48,427 bases of DNA from Bacteroidota bacterium. GTDB taxonomy: Bacteria > Bacteroidota > Bacteroidia > CAIKAF01. Shown piece after piece: positions 1 to 6,938 of the stretch. Under the pieces are notes generated by a model that saw nothing but the letters and a program-made list of their open reading frames with translations, had not been told where the DNA came from and did not search any database. The stretch lies in NCBI GenBank assembly GCA_016866335.1, contig VGMT01000016.1, positions 1-48,427 on the forward strand, read 5' to 3'. Each line of letters starts with the position of its first letter. Position 1 is the first letter of the stretch. A program made the position numbers and the translations under genes.

Positions 1-106
1 AAGTTCGTCGTGTTTCCATGTCAGAGGAAAGAGGGGTTATTTTTAGCTTCTCTTTCTCTGATAAAAACATCTTAACATTTAGCTCCCTAAAAGTTGCATT
101 TGTAAC

Positions 107-391
107 TTGAATTTAAGTGGCTTAAAATCATACTTACCTAAATTTTCACTTTGGTATTGGCCCATTTACGACCTTCAGCAAAGAGAATTGATTATGACCT
201 ACTACATGCGGAATGTTTACATCCCGCAAATGCAGGCCCTGGCTCAGCTATTCCCAGAAGTGCCTTTGTTCGCTAAAACCGCCAAACGCTGGAAAAGACA
301 GAACAACCCCTTTAATCGGCTTCTTGTTCAATGTATGTATCGAGTTCAACCGCGGTTGCATAAATGGATTAAGAATCCAAAGCCGATCTAA
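107..391 (+). CDS. Uncharacterised small basic protein, doubtful
   Basis: This 94-residue frame opens with a TTG codon; an in-frame ATG lies at 194 and would leave 65 residues. The protein is aromatic and basic (KRWKRQ near residue 60) with no signal peptide or membrane segment that I recognise, and I cannot assign a family. A weak TAACTTGA box at 103-110 overlaps the TTG codon, so it does not support that start. A truncated copy of the palindromic repeat follows at 432. It may be a real small gene, the remnant of a larger one, or a chance frame. Confidence 0.3.
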   Translation: MNLSGLKSYLPKFSLWYWPIYDLQQRELIMTYYMRNVYIPQMQALAQLFPEVPLFAKTAKRWKRQNNPFNRLLVQCMYRVQPRLHKWIKNPKPI

Positions 392-431
392 AAACCCCAT
401 TTAGGCGCTGAACGGTTTTGAGCCACGAGCC

Positions 432-497
432 GCGGCAGGGATTGAACAGGCTAGCCCGCAAGGACAGTCCATTCTGCGCTATTTCATGGGCTTGCGC
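432..497 (+). repeat. Truncated copy of the 141-bp palindromic repeat
   Basis: It begins with the diagnostic end GCGGCAGGGATTGAAC, preceded by the flank GCCACGAGCC seen at several full copies, and continues with GGCTAGCCCGCAAGG. The centre is missing and the distal side is reduced to GGGCTTGCGC. It fills most of the 391-547 gap. Confidence 0.65.
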
Positions 498-546
498 TTT
501 TTCTGTTCTTTATTGCCCAACAAGCAATGAGGCCTATGGATGAAGC

Positions 547-1026
547 CTAAACCTCAATCAGGCTCCATTGTATATCCCGGTCAACATTTCCTGAACTTAC
601 CATCAATATGCGTCCCGCAGAAACCATAGGAAAATCCAACCAGGCTTTCGCCTTTTCCAACACCTCATTGTGGCGCCCTTGCGAACTGGAATGAAATACA
701 AACAAGCGCACCTGCGCCCGCTGAACAGCAAGTTGAAGCAGCCGTTTTCTCAAAATTTCATCGGGGGTTTCCCACACCAGTTGACATGCCAAAGCCTGCC
801 CATCAAAATCGCTCAAGTCTGCCTGACGGCAGCGCAGCCAGCTCAAATCTGAAAGCCAGGCTCCGCCATGAAGTTCGCTTGCAACCCTGTATCCCATTTG
901 CACTCCCAAATCTCCTAGCCCATTCAAAAAGGCTTGAACCCAGGTTTCTCGGCTTTTATTGTATTGCTTATGCACCTCGCGCGCACGCTGAAGCACACCA
1001 TTTTCCTCAAATCGAATGGAAATCAT
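547..1026 (-). CDS. Uncharacterised 159-aa protein
   Basis: I do not recognise the family. The protein is soluble with no signal peptide: an acidic/basic helical N-terminus (residues 1-40) and a mixed alpha/beta remainder with a hydrophobic strand near residue 105 (VRLFVFHSSS) and another near 140 (GRILMVSS). The start is well supported because a TACATTTA promoter box (1031-1038) lies four bases upstream of the ATG, the same leaderless arrangement as other genes here. It is divergent from the ligase-associated exonuclease, with a degraded repeat between them. The fold hints (a strand followed by His-Ser-Ser-Ser) are not enough to name a function. Confidence 0.65.
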   Translation of the reverse strand: MISIRFEENGVLQRAREVHKQYNKSRETWVQAFLNGLGDLGVQMGYRVASELHGGAWLSDLSWLRCRQADLSDFDGQALACQLVWETPDEILRKRLLQLAVQRAQVRLFVFHSSSQGRHNEVLEKAKAWLDFPMVSAGRILMVSSGNVDRDIQWSLIEV

Positions 1027-1030
1027 AGGC

Positions 1031-1038
1031 TAAATGTA
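1031..1038 (-). promoter_or_regulatory. -7 promoter box TACATTTA
   Basis: Read on the minus strand, TACATTTA matches the Bacteroidota -7 consensus TAnnTTTG at seven of eight positions. It is four bases (GCCT) from the ATG at 1026, so transcription would start at or next to the start codon. No clear -33 TTG is seen. Confidence 0.5.
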
Positions 1039-1089
1039 TCGATTTTCATCGTTTTGGGTTGCTTCATTTTTTATTTTTTGGGGCCCTTT

Positions 1090-1226
1090 CCGGCTTTCCG
1101 CTGTAGTCAAGGGCGCAGCAGCGGGGACTGGCTAGGGCCTGCGGGGGCTCCCGGTGGTCGCCTCCGCTGCCCTGCCAGTCCTGCCGCTGCTGCACCCTTG
1201 CCTGCCGCTGCAATCCGGGGGCCGGG
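1090..1226 (-). repeat. Degraded copy of the palindromic repeat
   Basis: It follows the order of the full repeat in reverse orientation (CGGCTTTCCGC, then TGCGGGGGCTCCC, GGTCGCCTCCGC and CCTGCCGCTG) but with many substitutions and small indels. It is very GC-rich compared with its flanks and occupies the space between two divergent genes. Confidence 0.55.
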
Positions 1227-1264
1227 CCTCTTCGTTCTTTGCAGTCTTCTGCTCAAATTTAGGT

Positions 1265-1272
1265 TACCTTTA
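1265..1272 (+). promoter_or_regulatory. -7 promoter box TACCTTTA
   Basis: TACCTTTA lies four bases before the ATG at 1277. A TTG at 1239-1241 is 23 bases upstream, slightly longer than the usual -33 spacing. The layout implies a leaderless mRNA and fixes the exonuclease start. Confidence 0.6.
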
Positions 1273-1276
1273 AGCT

Positions 1277-2263
1277 ATGCTCAGTTTACGTCCCGAAGGA
1301 TTGTATTGCGAACGGGGAGATTTTTACATTGACCCCTGGAGGCCGGTGGCAAGGGCTGTTATTACCCATGCCCATGCCGACCATGCCCGCCGAGGAATGG
1401 GAAGTTATTTGGCTCCCTTCTTCTCAAAAAACGTTCTTAAACTAAGGCTAGGTAAAAACATACACCTTGACACCTTGGCCTTTAATCAAAAACACTACAT
1501 CCGTGGAATGGCTTTGTCCTTTCACCCTGCAGGGCATATTCCCGGATCGGCCCAGGTTCGTTTGGAGTTTCAAGGAGAAGTTTGGGTGGTGAGTGGCGAT
1601 TACAAGGTACGGCCTGACGGGCTTAGCCATGCATTCGAACCCTTGGCTTGCCATACCTTTATTACCGAAAGCACCTTTGGCCTGCCCCTTTTTCAGTTTC
1701 CAGAGCAAAACACGGTTTTTGACCAAATGGAAGCCTGGTATCAGCGTTGCACCTTGGCAGGTGATTTACCTGTGGTTTTGGCTTATTCCCTGGGAAAAGC
1801 CCAGAGGGTATTTTTGGGTCTGCATAAAAAAGGCATACCGGTTGTGCTTCATTCCTCCGTTTGGGAAACCCACGAAGCTCTGCGTAAAAATGGATTTGGT
1901 CTGCCTGAAGCTAAACGATGGTATGCCCGAACCCATTCGAATGAATTACCGGTGCTGATTGCCCCGCCAGGAGCAGCGCGCGGTGGTGCTTTCCTGCCTA
2001 AACGACCTCACCAATTGGCCGCTGCTTCGGGCTGGATGCATTTACGGGGTATGCGGCGCAGAGCAGGGTACGAAATGGGCTTTGTGCTTTCAGACCATGC
2101 CGATTGGAATGGTCTTTTGTACGCGATTCATGAATCAAAGGCCGAGCAGGTTTGGATTACCCACGGCTATTCCGATGCATTGAGCCGGCATTTGCGCGAA
2201 AATGGACTTAAGGCCCAAACCCTGGAAACCCATTTTGGACAACTTGATGACGAAAACGAATGA
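1277..2263 (+). CDS. Ligase-associated DNA exonuclease (metallo-beta-lactamase fold)
   Basis: A 328-residue MBL-fold nuclease of the family that accompanies bacterial ATP-dependent DNA ligases (related to SNM1/Artemis and CPSF73-type nucleases). The metal-binding motif HAHADH is at residues 31-36. Further ligand-type motifs follow: the HPAGH segment near residue 82, SGDYK near 113, and LSDHADW near the C-terminus. It overlaps the ligase gene by four bases (ATGA), so the two are translationally coupled. By family knowledge the pair acts in DNA end processing and repair together with an Lhr-type helicase and a phosphoesterase, neither of which is next to it here. The start is supported by the TACCTTTA box four bases upstream. 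Confidence 0.9.
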   Translation: MLSLRPEGLYCERGDFYIDPWRPVARAVITHAHADHARRGMGSYLAPFFSKNVLKLRLGKNIHLDTLAFNQKHYIRGMALSFHPAGHIPGSAQVRLEFQGEVWVVSGDYKVRPDGLSHAFEPLACHTFITESTFGLPLFQFPEQNTVFDQMEAWYQRCTLAGDLPVVLAYSLGKAQRVFLGLHKKGIPVVLHSSVWETHEALRKNGFGLPEAKRWYARTHSNELPVLIAPPGAARGGAFLPKRPHQLAAASGWMHLRGMRRRAGYEMGFVLSDHADWNGLLYAIHESKAEQVWITHGYSDALSRHLRENGLKAQTLETHFGQLDDENE

Positions 2264-3849
2264 AGGATTTTGTTGATTTGTACCATAGGTTAGATGCGAC
2301 TTCGGGACAGAAGGCAAAGGTTGATTTGCTGGCTTCCTTTTTTGAAAAAAATGCAAATTCCGATGGCTTGTGGGCCTTGGCTCTGCTTAGTGGTCAACTT
2401 GGCGGACGAAGGCTTAACAGCTCTGTTTTAAAGCAGCTTTCTATGCAACAGGCGGGGTTAAGCGAGTGGATGTTTGCTGAATGCTATAGCGTGGCGGGCG
2501 ATTTGGCTGAAACCCTAACCCATTTGTTTCCTGAACACGAGCTAAAGCCACTATGGGGAAGTTTGACCGAATGGATGAAGGCCATTGATGAACAGCGGGG
2601 TACAAAGCCCGATCAACAGCAAGCCTTTGTGCTTGAAGCTTGGAAAAGCATGCCCCATGCCACCCGATTCGTGTTTAACAAACTCATTACCGGCGGATTC
2701 AGGGTTGGGGTGGCAAAGGGACTTTTGGTTCAAGCATTATCTAGGGTTGCCGGTCAAGATTCAGAGCAGATTCAGTACCGACTTACGGGCCAATGGAATC
2801 CCAATACCACATCATGGCAGGAATTGCTTTTAGACAACAACAACCTGGCCGACATCAGCAAGCCTTACCCCTTCTTTTTAGCGCATCCTTATTCCCCGGA
2901 TGTTCCAGAGGAAAATCCAACAGATTGGCAAGTAGAATGGAAATGGGACGGGATTCGATGCCAATGGGTGTGCAGAAATGGGCATTCGTTTTTGTGGAGC
3001 CGGGGCGAAGAACTTATTACCGATGCTTTTCCCGAACTCGCCGATGGGGCCTTGCCCATAGATGGAGACTGGGTTTTGGACGGGGAATTGTTGCCCGGAA
3101 TGCCAGGAGCATGGAAACCATTTTCAGAATTGCAACGCAGGCTAAACAGAAAAAGGCTTAGTGCAAGGGTGTTGAAAGAGGTTCCCGTGGGCTTTATGGC
3201 CTACGATATTTTGGAATGGCAAAGGCAAGACATTCGCATGTGGCCCTTAAGGGAACGAAGGGCCTTGCTTGAAGAAAAATTGACAGAATGGCCACGAATT
3301 GGCTTGTCGCCAGCTTGGATTGGCGATGTAAACCTTTGGGTTCAAAAGCGACAGGAAGCCCTTCAACAAGGGGCAGAAGGAATCATGATTAAGCGGTTGG
3401 ATTCTACCTACGGAGTGGGTAGAAAACGCGGCGATTGGTGGAAATGGAAGGTAGAACCCCGAAGCTTTGATGCCGTTTTAACCTACGCACAACGAGGCCA
3501 TGGAAACAGGGCAAATTTGTTCACCGATTTTACCTTTGGGGTTTGGGATAACGGAGAACTGCTTACCGTAGCAAAGGCCTACAGTGGCCTAAACGCATCT
3601 GAATTGGCTGAGTTGAGTCGTTTTGTTAGCAAGCATTCCCTGGATTCCTTTGGACCGGTGCGCCGGGTCGAGCCCTTGTTGGTGTTTGAAATTGGCTTTG
3701 ATGGGATTCAGAAGAGCAAGCGGCACAAAAGTGGAATTGCCTTGCGTTTTCCACGTATTTTTAGGTGGAGACGCGACAAAAGGCCGGAACAAGCAGACAG
3801 CCTTAATGCCTTACGCTCGATGATTGAGGACGCCCGCGCCCCCGATTGA
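2260..3849 (+). CDS. ATP-dependent DNA ligase
   Basis: A 529-residue ATP-dependent ligase of the bacterial LigB/LigC-like type with an N-terminal DNA-binding domain, a central nucleotidyltransferase domain and a C-terminal OB fold. The motif I lysine is K228 in KWDGIR. Motif III-like sequence appears as LDGELLPG, motif IV as EGIMIK and motif V as WWKWK. It seals nicks by adenylyl transfer, probably in repair, as a second ligase beside the NAD-dependent LigA expected elsewhere. The ATG overlaps the exonuclease stop. The C-terminus is followed immediately by a degraded palindromic repeat. Confidence 0.93.
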   Translation: MKDFVDLYHRLDATSGQKAKVDLLASFFEKNANSDGLWALALLSGQLGGRRLNSSVLKQLSMQQAGLSEWMFAECYSVAGDLAETLTHLFPEHELKPLWGSLTEWMKAIDEQRGTKPDQQQAFVLEAWKSMPHATRFVFNKLITGGFRVGVAKGLLVQALSRVAGQDSEQIQYRLTGQWNPNTTSWQELLLDNNNLADISKPYPFFLAHPYSPDVPEENPTDWQVEWKWDGIRCQWVCRNGHSFLWSRGEELITDAFPELADGALPIDGDWVLDGELLPGMPGAWKPFSELQRRLNRKRLSARVLKEVPVGFMAYDILEWQRQDIRMWPLRERRALLEEKLTEWPRIGLSPAWIGDVNLWVQKRQEALQQGAEGIMIKRLDSTYGVGRKRGDWWKWKVEPRSFDAVLTYAQRGHGNRANLFTDFTFGVWDNGELLTVAKAYSGLNASELAELSRFVSKHSLDSFGPVRRVEPLLVFEIGFDGIQKSKRHKSGIALRFPRIFRWRRDKRPEQADSLNALRSMIEDARAPD

Positions 3850-3974
3850 ACCGGCAGGCGACGAAGCCAAACCGGCATTGGCAGCGCGCCGAGGAGGCGA
3901 AGGTGTGAGCCACCGCAGGCGCAGCTGACAACCGGTTTGGCAAGCCGACTACAGGTGAAAGCGGGAATAGGCGC
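3848..3974 (+). repeat. Degraded copy of the palindromic repeat
   Basis: It reads in plus orientation from TTGAACCGGCAGGCG to GTGAAAGCGGG and aligns best with the copy at 45558 (shared GGAGGCGA, GAGCCACCGCA, GACTACAGGTGAAAGC). It fills the gap between two convergent genes and begins at the ligase stop codon. Confidence 0.6.
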
Positions 3975-3985
3975 CCCCAAAAAAA

Positions 3986-4750
3986 TCATTCAACCCCATT
4001 TAAAAAATCCAAGACAAGCGTATAAAAGGCCTCGGGCTGATCGGCATGAAGCCAGTGCCCCGCAGCCCTCAAAGTTTGAAGTTTAGCCTGTGGAAAGTGT
4101 GCCTGTATCAATGGTTCAGAATCCATCGGAATGTAGCTGCTCAGCTCTCCGCGCACAAAGAGAGCCGGGCCCTTGAACTGAGCTTCAGAAGGCAATGGCT
4201 TACCTACTTGTTCGATGTTCTTGGCCAAGGTATCAAGGTTTAACCTCCATGCCAGGGTGCTGCCCTCCCAATACAGATTTTTTAGTAAAAAAAGCCGAGT
4301 CCCTGCATCCAATCCACTACTTGCGAACGCCGCTTCTGCGTCTTTGCGTTGCGAAAACTGCGCAGGATTCAGCTGCTGCATAGCCAATAAAATGGAAGCA
4401 TGGTGCATGGGATAGGCCCAAGGGCCTATATCGGCAACCAGCAAAGAGCGAACCGAGTTGGGAGCCATACAAGCCAAGGTCATTGCAGCCTTGCCTCCCA
4501 TAGAATGCCCCAAAATATGGGCCGAAGATAGGGCATGCTGGCCCATGTAATCAAGCAAATCCTGAGCCATTTCTGAGTAGGAATGCGTTAAAAAATGGGG
4601 GGAGCGGCCGTGGTTACGCAAATCGATAAGGTGCACTTGAAACTCGGTTGCCCAGCGTTTGCCAAGGCTTGACCAGTTGTCGGCCGAGCCAAATAAACCA
4701 TGCAAAACAAAAAGGGCCGGGCCCTGGCCATGAACCGTTGAGTGCAGCAT
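3986..4750 (-). CDS. Alpha/beta hydrolase, YbfF-like esterase
   Basis: A 254-residue alpha/beta hydrolase. The oxyanion-region HGLFGS is near residue 17, the nucleophile elbow GHSMGG has S83, and the catalytic histidine is in AGHWLH near the C-terminus. The acid position after strand 6 reads GELSSY rather than an Asp-containing motif, as in YbfF-type esterases, where an Asp earlier in the chain (here probably in VADIGP) is used instead. It is a cytoplasmic protein with no signal peptide. It starts one base after the pdxJ stop, so the two are translationally coupled. The substrate cannot be told from sequence; a short-chain acyl ester or acyl-CoA is likely for this family. Confidence 0.85.
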   Translation of the reverse strand: MLHSTVHGQGPALFVLHGLFGSADNWSSLGKRWATEFQVHLIDLRNHGRSPHFLTHSYSEMAQDLLDYMGQHALSSAHILGHSMGGKAAMTLACMAPNSVRSLLVADIGPWAYPMHHASILLAMQQLNPAQFSQRKDAEAAFASSGLDAGTRLFLLKNLYWEGSTLAWRLNLDTLAKNIEQVGKPLPSEAQFKGPALFVRGELSSYIPMDSEPLIQAHFPQAKLQTLRAAGHWLHADQPEAFYTLVLDFLNGVE

Positions 4751-4751
4751 A

Positions 4752-5477
4752 TCAATAGGTCAAAGGTTGGCAAAGTCGGCGGTACATACCTATGGTATTT
4801 TTTAAACCAAAGTCCAAGCAATCGGCCACAAGGGCATGACCAATAGATACCTCTTGAAGGCCTGCCAAGTGCTGAACCAAATATCCCAGATTTTGAAGGC
4901 TCAGGTCGTGGCCGGCGTTGATGCCCAGCCCAGCTGCCTGGGCGGCCTTCGAAGCCTCAATGTACGGTTTGATGGCCTGGGCCGGATTTGTTGGATACTG
5001 TGCCGCGAAGGCCTCCGTGTAAAGTTCAATTCGGTCGGCGCCTGTTCGGGCAACCGCTTCCATAGCCTTAGGGTTTGGATCCATGAAAATGGAAACGCGG
5101 CAACCGAATGATTTTAATTCAGAAACCACATCAGAAAGAAGCTGTTGATGCTCCACCACGTTCCATCCTGCATTGCTGGTAAGTACGTTCGGGAGATCTG
5201 GCACCAGGGTTGCCTGCGCCGGCCGAACCCGCCTAAGCAAATCCAAGTAATCGGCCGAAGGATATCCTTCAATATTAAATTCGGTGCGAATGGCCGACGC
5301 AAGTTCCAGAACGTCGGAATTTCGGATGTGCCGTTGGTCGGGGCGAGGATGCACGGTAATGCCATTGGCGCCAAATTGTTCTGCTTTCAATGCGAATTCA
5401 ACCACATTCGGAACCTGGCCTCCCCTTGCGTTGCGCAGGGTAGCCACTTTATTCACATTAACACTGAGTTGAACCAT
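4752..5477 (-). CDS. pdxJ: Pyridoxine 5'-phosphate synthase
   Basis: A 241-residue TIM-barrel enzyme that condenses 3-amino-1-hydroxyacetone phosphate with deoxyxylulose 5-phosphate to make pyridoxine 5'-phosphate, the last ring-forming step of DXP-dependent vitamin B6 synthesis. Family signatures include VNVNKVATLRNARGG at the N-terminus, GITVHPRPDQRHI near residue 38, ELYTEAFA near 150 and INAGHDL near 192. Length is typical for the family. The ATG is at 5477, about 210 bases from the divergent CBS-domain gene. The downstream alpha/beta hydrolase is coupled by a one-base gap. Confidence 0.96.
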   Translation of the reverse strand: MVQLSVNVNKVATLRNARGGQVPNVVEFALKAEQFGANGITVHPRPDQRHIRNSDVLELASAIRTEFNIEGYPSADYLDLLRRVRPAQATLVPDLPNVLTSNAGWNVVEHQQLLSDVVSELKSFGCRVSIFMDPNPKAMEAVARTGADRIELYTEAFAAQYPTNPAQAIKPYIEASKAAQAAGLGINAGHDLSLQNLGYLVQHLAGLQEVSIGHALVADCLDFGLKNTIGMYRRLCQPLTY

Positions 5478-5686
5478 AGGTTTGGATTTGTACCCGATTT
5501 GACTGCGGTCAAAAATACGCTTCTTTCCTAAACAAGTTCAGGGTTTAATGGGTTCAAAGTAGGTAATGCACACCAAAAAGAACGAAGAAATCGTAAAATT
5601 GCACAGGAAACCACCGGTGGGTATCTTGGATTTTGCATCTTTGCCAAGCTAGCATACGTATTGTTTTATTTTATCGTTTATAAAAT

Positions 5687-6352
5687 ATGATGATGGCCCG
5701 CGATTTAGTGCTTGACGACATCCCTCCGCTAAAAACCAGCGATACGGGGCTGAAGGCCCTTGCCTGGATGGAAGAGTTTAAGGTAAGCCATCTGCCAATC
5801 ATCAACCATGAGGATTACCTTGGGCTGATTACCGAGGAAGACATTTACCAAAACAACAAGCCAGAGGAGCCATTGGGATCTCATGGATTGTCTTTGCAGA
5901 AGCCATTTGTGAGCGCAGAAGACCATTTTCTGGAGGTCATTCGCTGGTTTCAGGAATGGGAACTTACGGTATTGCCTGTGCTTGACAATCAAGGGAAATA
6001 CATGGGCTGCATTACCTTGTCGAACTTAATGCAAGGCATGGCACAGCTGAAAGGCGTGAATGAACCGGGAGCGGTTTTGGTGCTTCAGGTGTTGGACCGC
6101 GATTACTCGATGGGGCAAATGGCTCAGTTGGTAGAAAGCAACGACGCTAAAATCATCAGCGTAAGCATAATGGGTATTCCAAACAGCTCGGAGTTAGAGG
6201 TGCATTTAAAAATAAACAGAACCGATTTAAGTGCCATAATCGCCACTTTTGTACGGTACAATTACACCATAGCCGGCACCTTTCATGCCCAACGCGACAA
6301 CAACATGGATGACCGTTTTGGCTTGCTGATGCGTTATTTGGATATGGATTGA
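5687..6352 (+). CDS. CBS-domain protein with C-terminal ACT-like region
   Basis: A 221-residue soluble protein with two CBS motifs (about residues 5-60 and 75-130), followed by a predicted ACT-like region (about 140-215, from LVLQVLDRDYSMGQ). This is the AcuB-like arrangement. CBS pairs usually bind adenosyl nucleotides and ACT domains small ligands, so a ligand-sensing role is likely, but no effector enzyme is attached. In many Bacteroidota a gene of this kind sits between pdxJ and the nadK/uppS/bamA block. Here the pdxJ side is present and the other side is replaced by repeats. ATG codons at 5687 and 5690 are both possible starts. Confidence 0.85.
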   Translation: MMMARDLVLDDIPPLKTSDTGLKALAWMEEFKVSHLPIINHEDYLGLITEEDIYQNNKPEEPLGSHGLSLQKPFVSAEDHFLEVIRWFQEWELTVLPVLDNQGKYMGCITLSNLMQGMAQLKGVNEPGAVLVLQVLDRDYSMGQMAQLVESNDAKIISVSIMGIPNSSELEVHLKINRTDLSAIIATFVRYNYTIAGTFHAQRDNNMDDRFGLLMRYLDMD

Positions 6353-6525
6353 GGGCCTAGGAAATGACCCGAATCCAAATTCGCGCTTTTTATTCCTCGA
6401 GCTTGACCCTCGATATGTATTGCGGTGCAGGTATGGCTATCGGCGCTTTTTGATTCCACTCTGTTTCCTTTTGAATCGTAAAAGTGAGTTGTGGCCGGGC
6501 GGTTCGATGCATAACCCGGACCGTT

Positions 6526-6609
6526 TAGCCAGGAATGCACGAAAAAAAGGCAGTCGTAACTTCAGCGGCGCAAATCAATTGAGAAGAATCATTCGTGCAT
6601 TCGTGGCTA
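6526..6609. repeat. Inverted repeat of the ATGCACGAA-core family
   Basis: TAGCCAGGAATGCACGA at 6526-6542 is matched by its reverse complement at 6593-6609 with one mismatch. The arms are 17 bp with a 50-base loop. The same core recurs in the array at 19 kb and at 48.2 kb. Confidence 0.8.
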
Positions 6610-6694
6610 GCCTGTCCCGATGCGGGTTTTGTGTCTAGGTTGCCTCGCCGAACTGAACCACGTTTGGCTGTTGATGCCTTCCCAAGGCCAGTAG

Positions 6695-6868
6695 GAAAAT
6701 ATGGGGTTAGGCTTGGGGTATATGGGGTTTTAGCTAGGTATGCACGAATGGTTGGGGTTGTGGCTGAAGCCACCCATGTAAGAAAATATGGGGCTAGGCT
6801 TTGGGGGTATGGGGTTTTAGCCAGGAATGCACGAATGGTTGGGGTTGTGGCTGAAGCCACCCAAGAAA
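6695..6868 (+). repeat. 87-bp tandem duplication
   Basis: Two adjacent copies (6695-6781 and 6782-6868) each run from GAAAATATGGGG through ATGCACGAATGGTTGGGG to GTGGCTGAAGCCACCC, with a handful of differences. Each copy contains the hairpin GTGGCT GA AGCCAC. Confidence 0.85.
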
Positions 6869-6904
6869 TAAGGTAGAATAGGCTTGCTCGGCCTAAGCCC
6901 CAAA

Positions 6905-6938
6905 AGAAATCCGTAAAGAATAATCCTTTAACGGATTA
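6905..6938 (-). terminator. Candidate terminator at the end of the CotH-like gene
   Basis: On the minus strand AATCCGTTAAAG pairs with CTTTACGGATT around a short loop and is followed by TTCTTTT. The stem overlaps the stop codon of the 925-residue gene. It is a plausible intrinsic terminator, although the stem is AT-rich. Confidence 0.45.

Larger units (their letters stand above)
6353..6927. other. Gene-free 575-bp gap with repeats
   Basis: No convincing coding frame is present. The gap holds a 17-bp inverted repeat (6526-6609) and an 87-bp tandem duplication (6695-6868), both built around the core TAGCCAGGAATGCACGA. The minus-strand hairpin next to 6928 ends the downstream operon. Confidence 0.7.

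Noticed and set aside
22-60. Possible intrinsic terminator at the left edge
   Set aside because: CAGAG/AAAGAG and CTCTTT/CTCTG pair only imperfectly and no T-run follows on either strand.
934-1332. A 132-codon plus-strand frame
   Set aside because: It crosses a degraded repeat and overlaps two better-supported gene starts; the middle is Ala/Pro/Gly-rich repeat translation.
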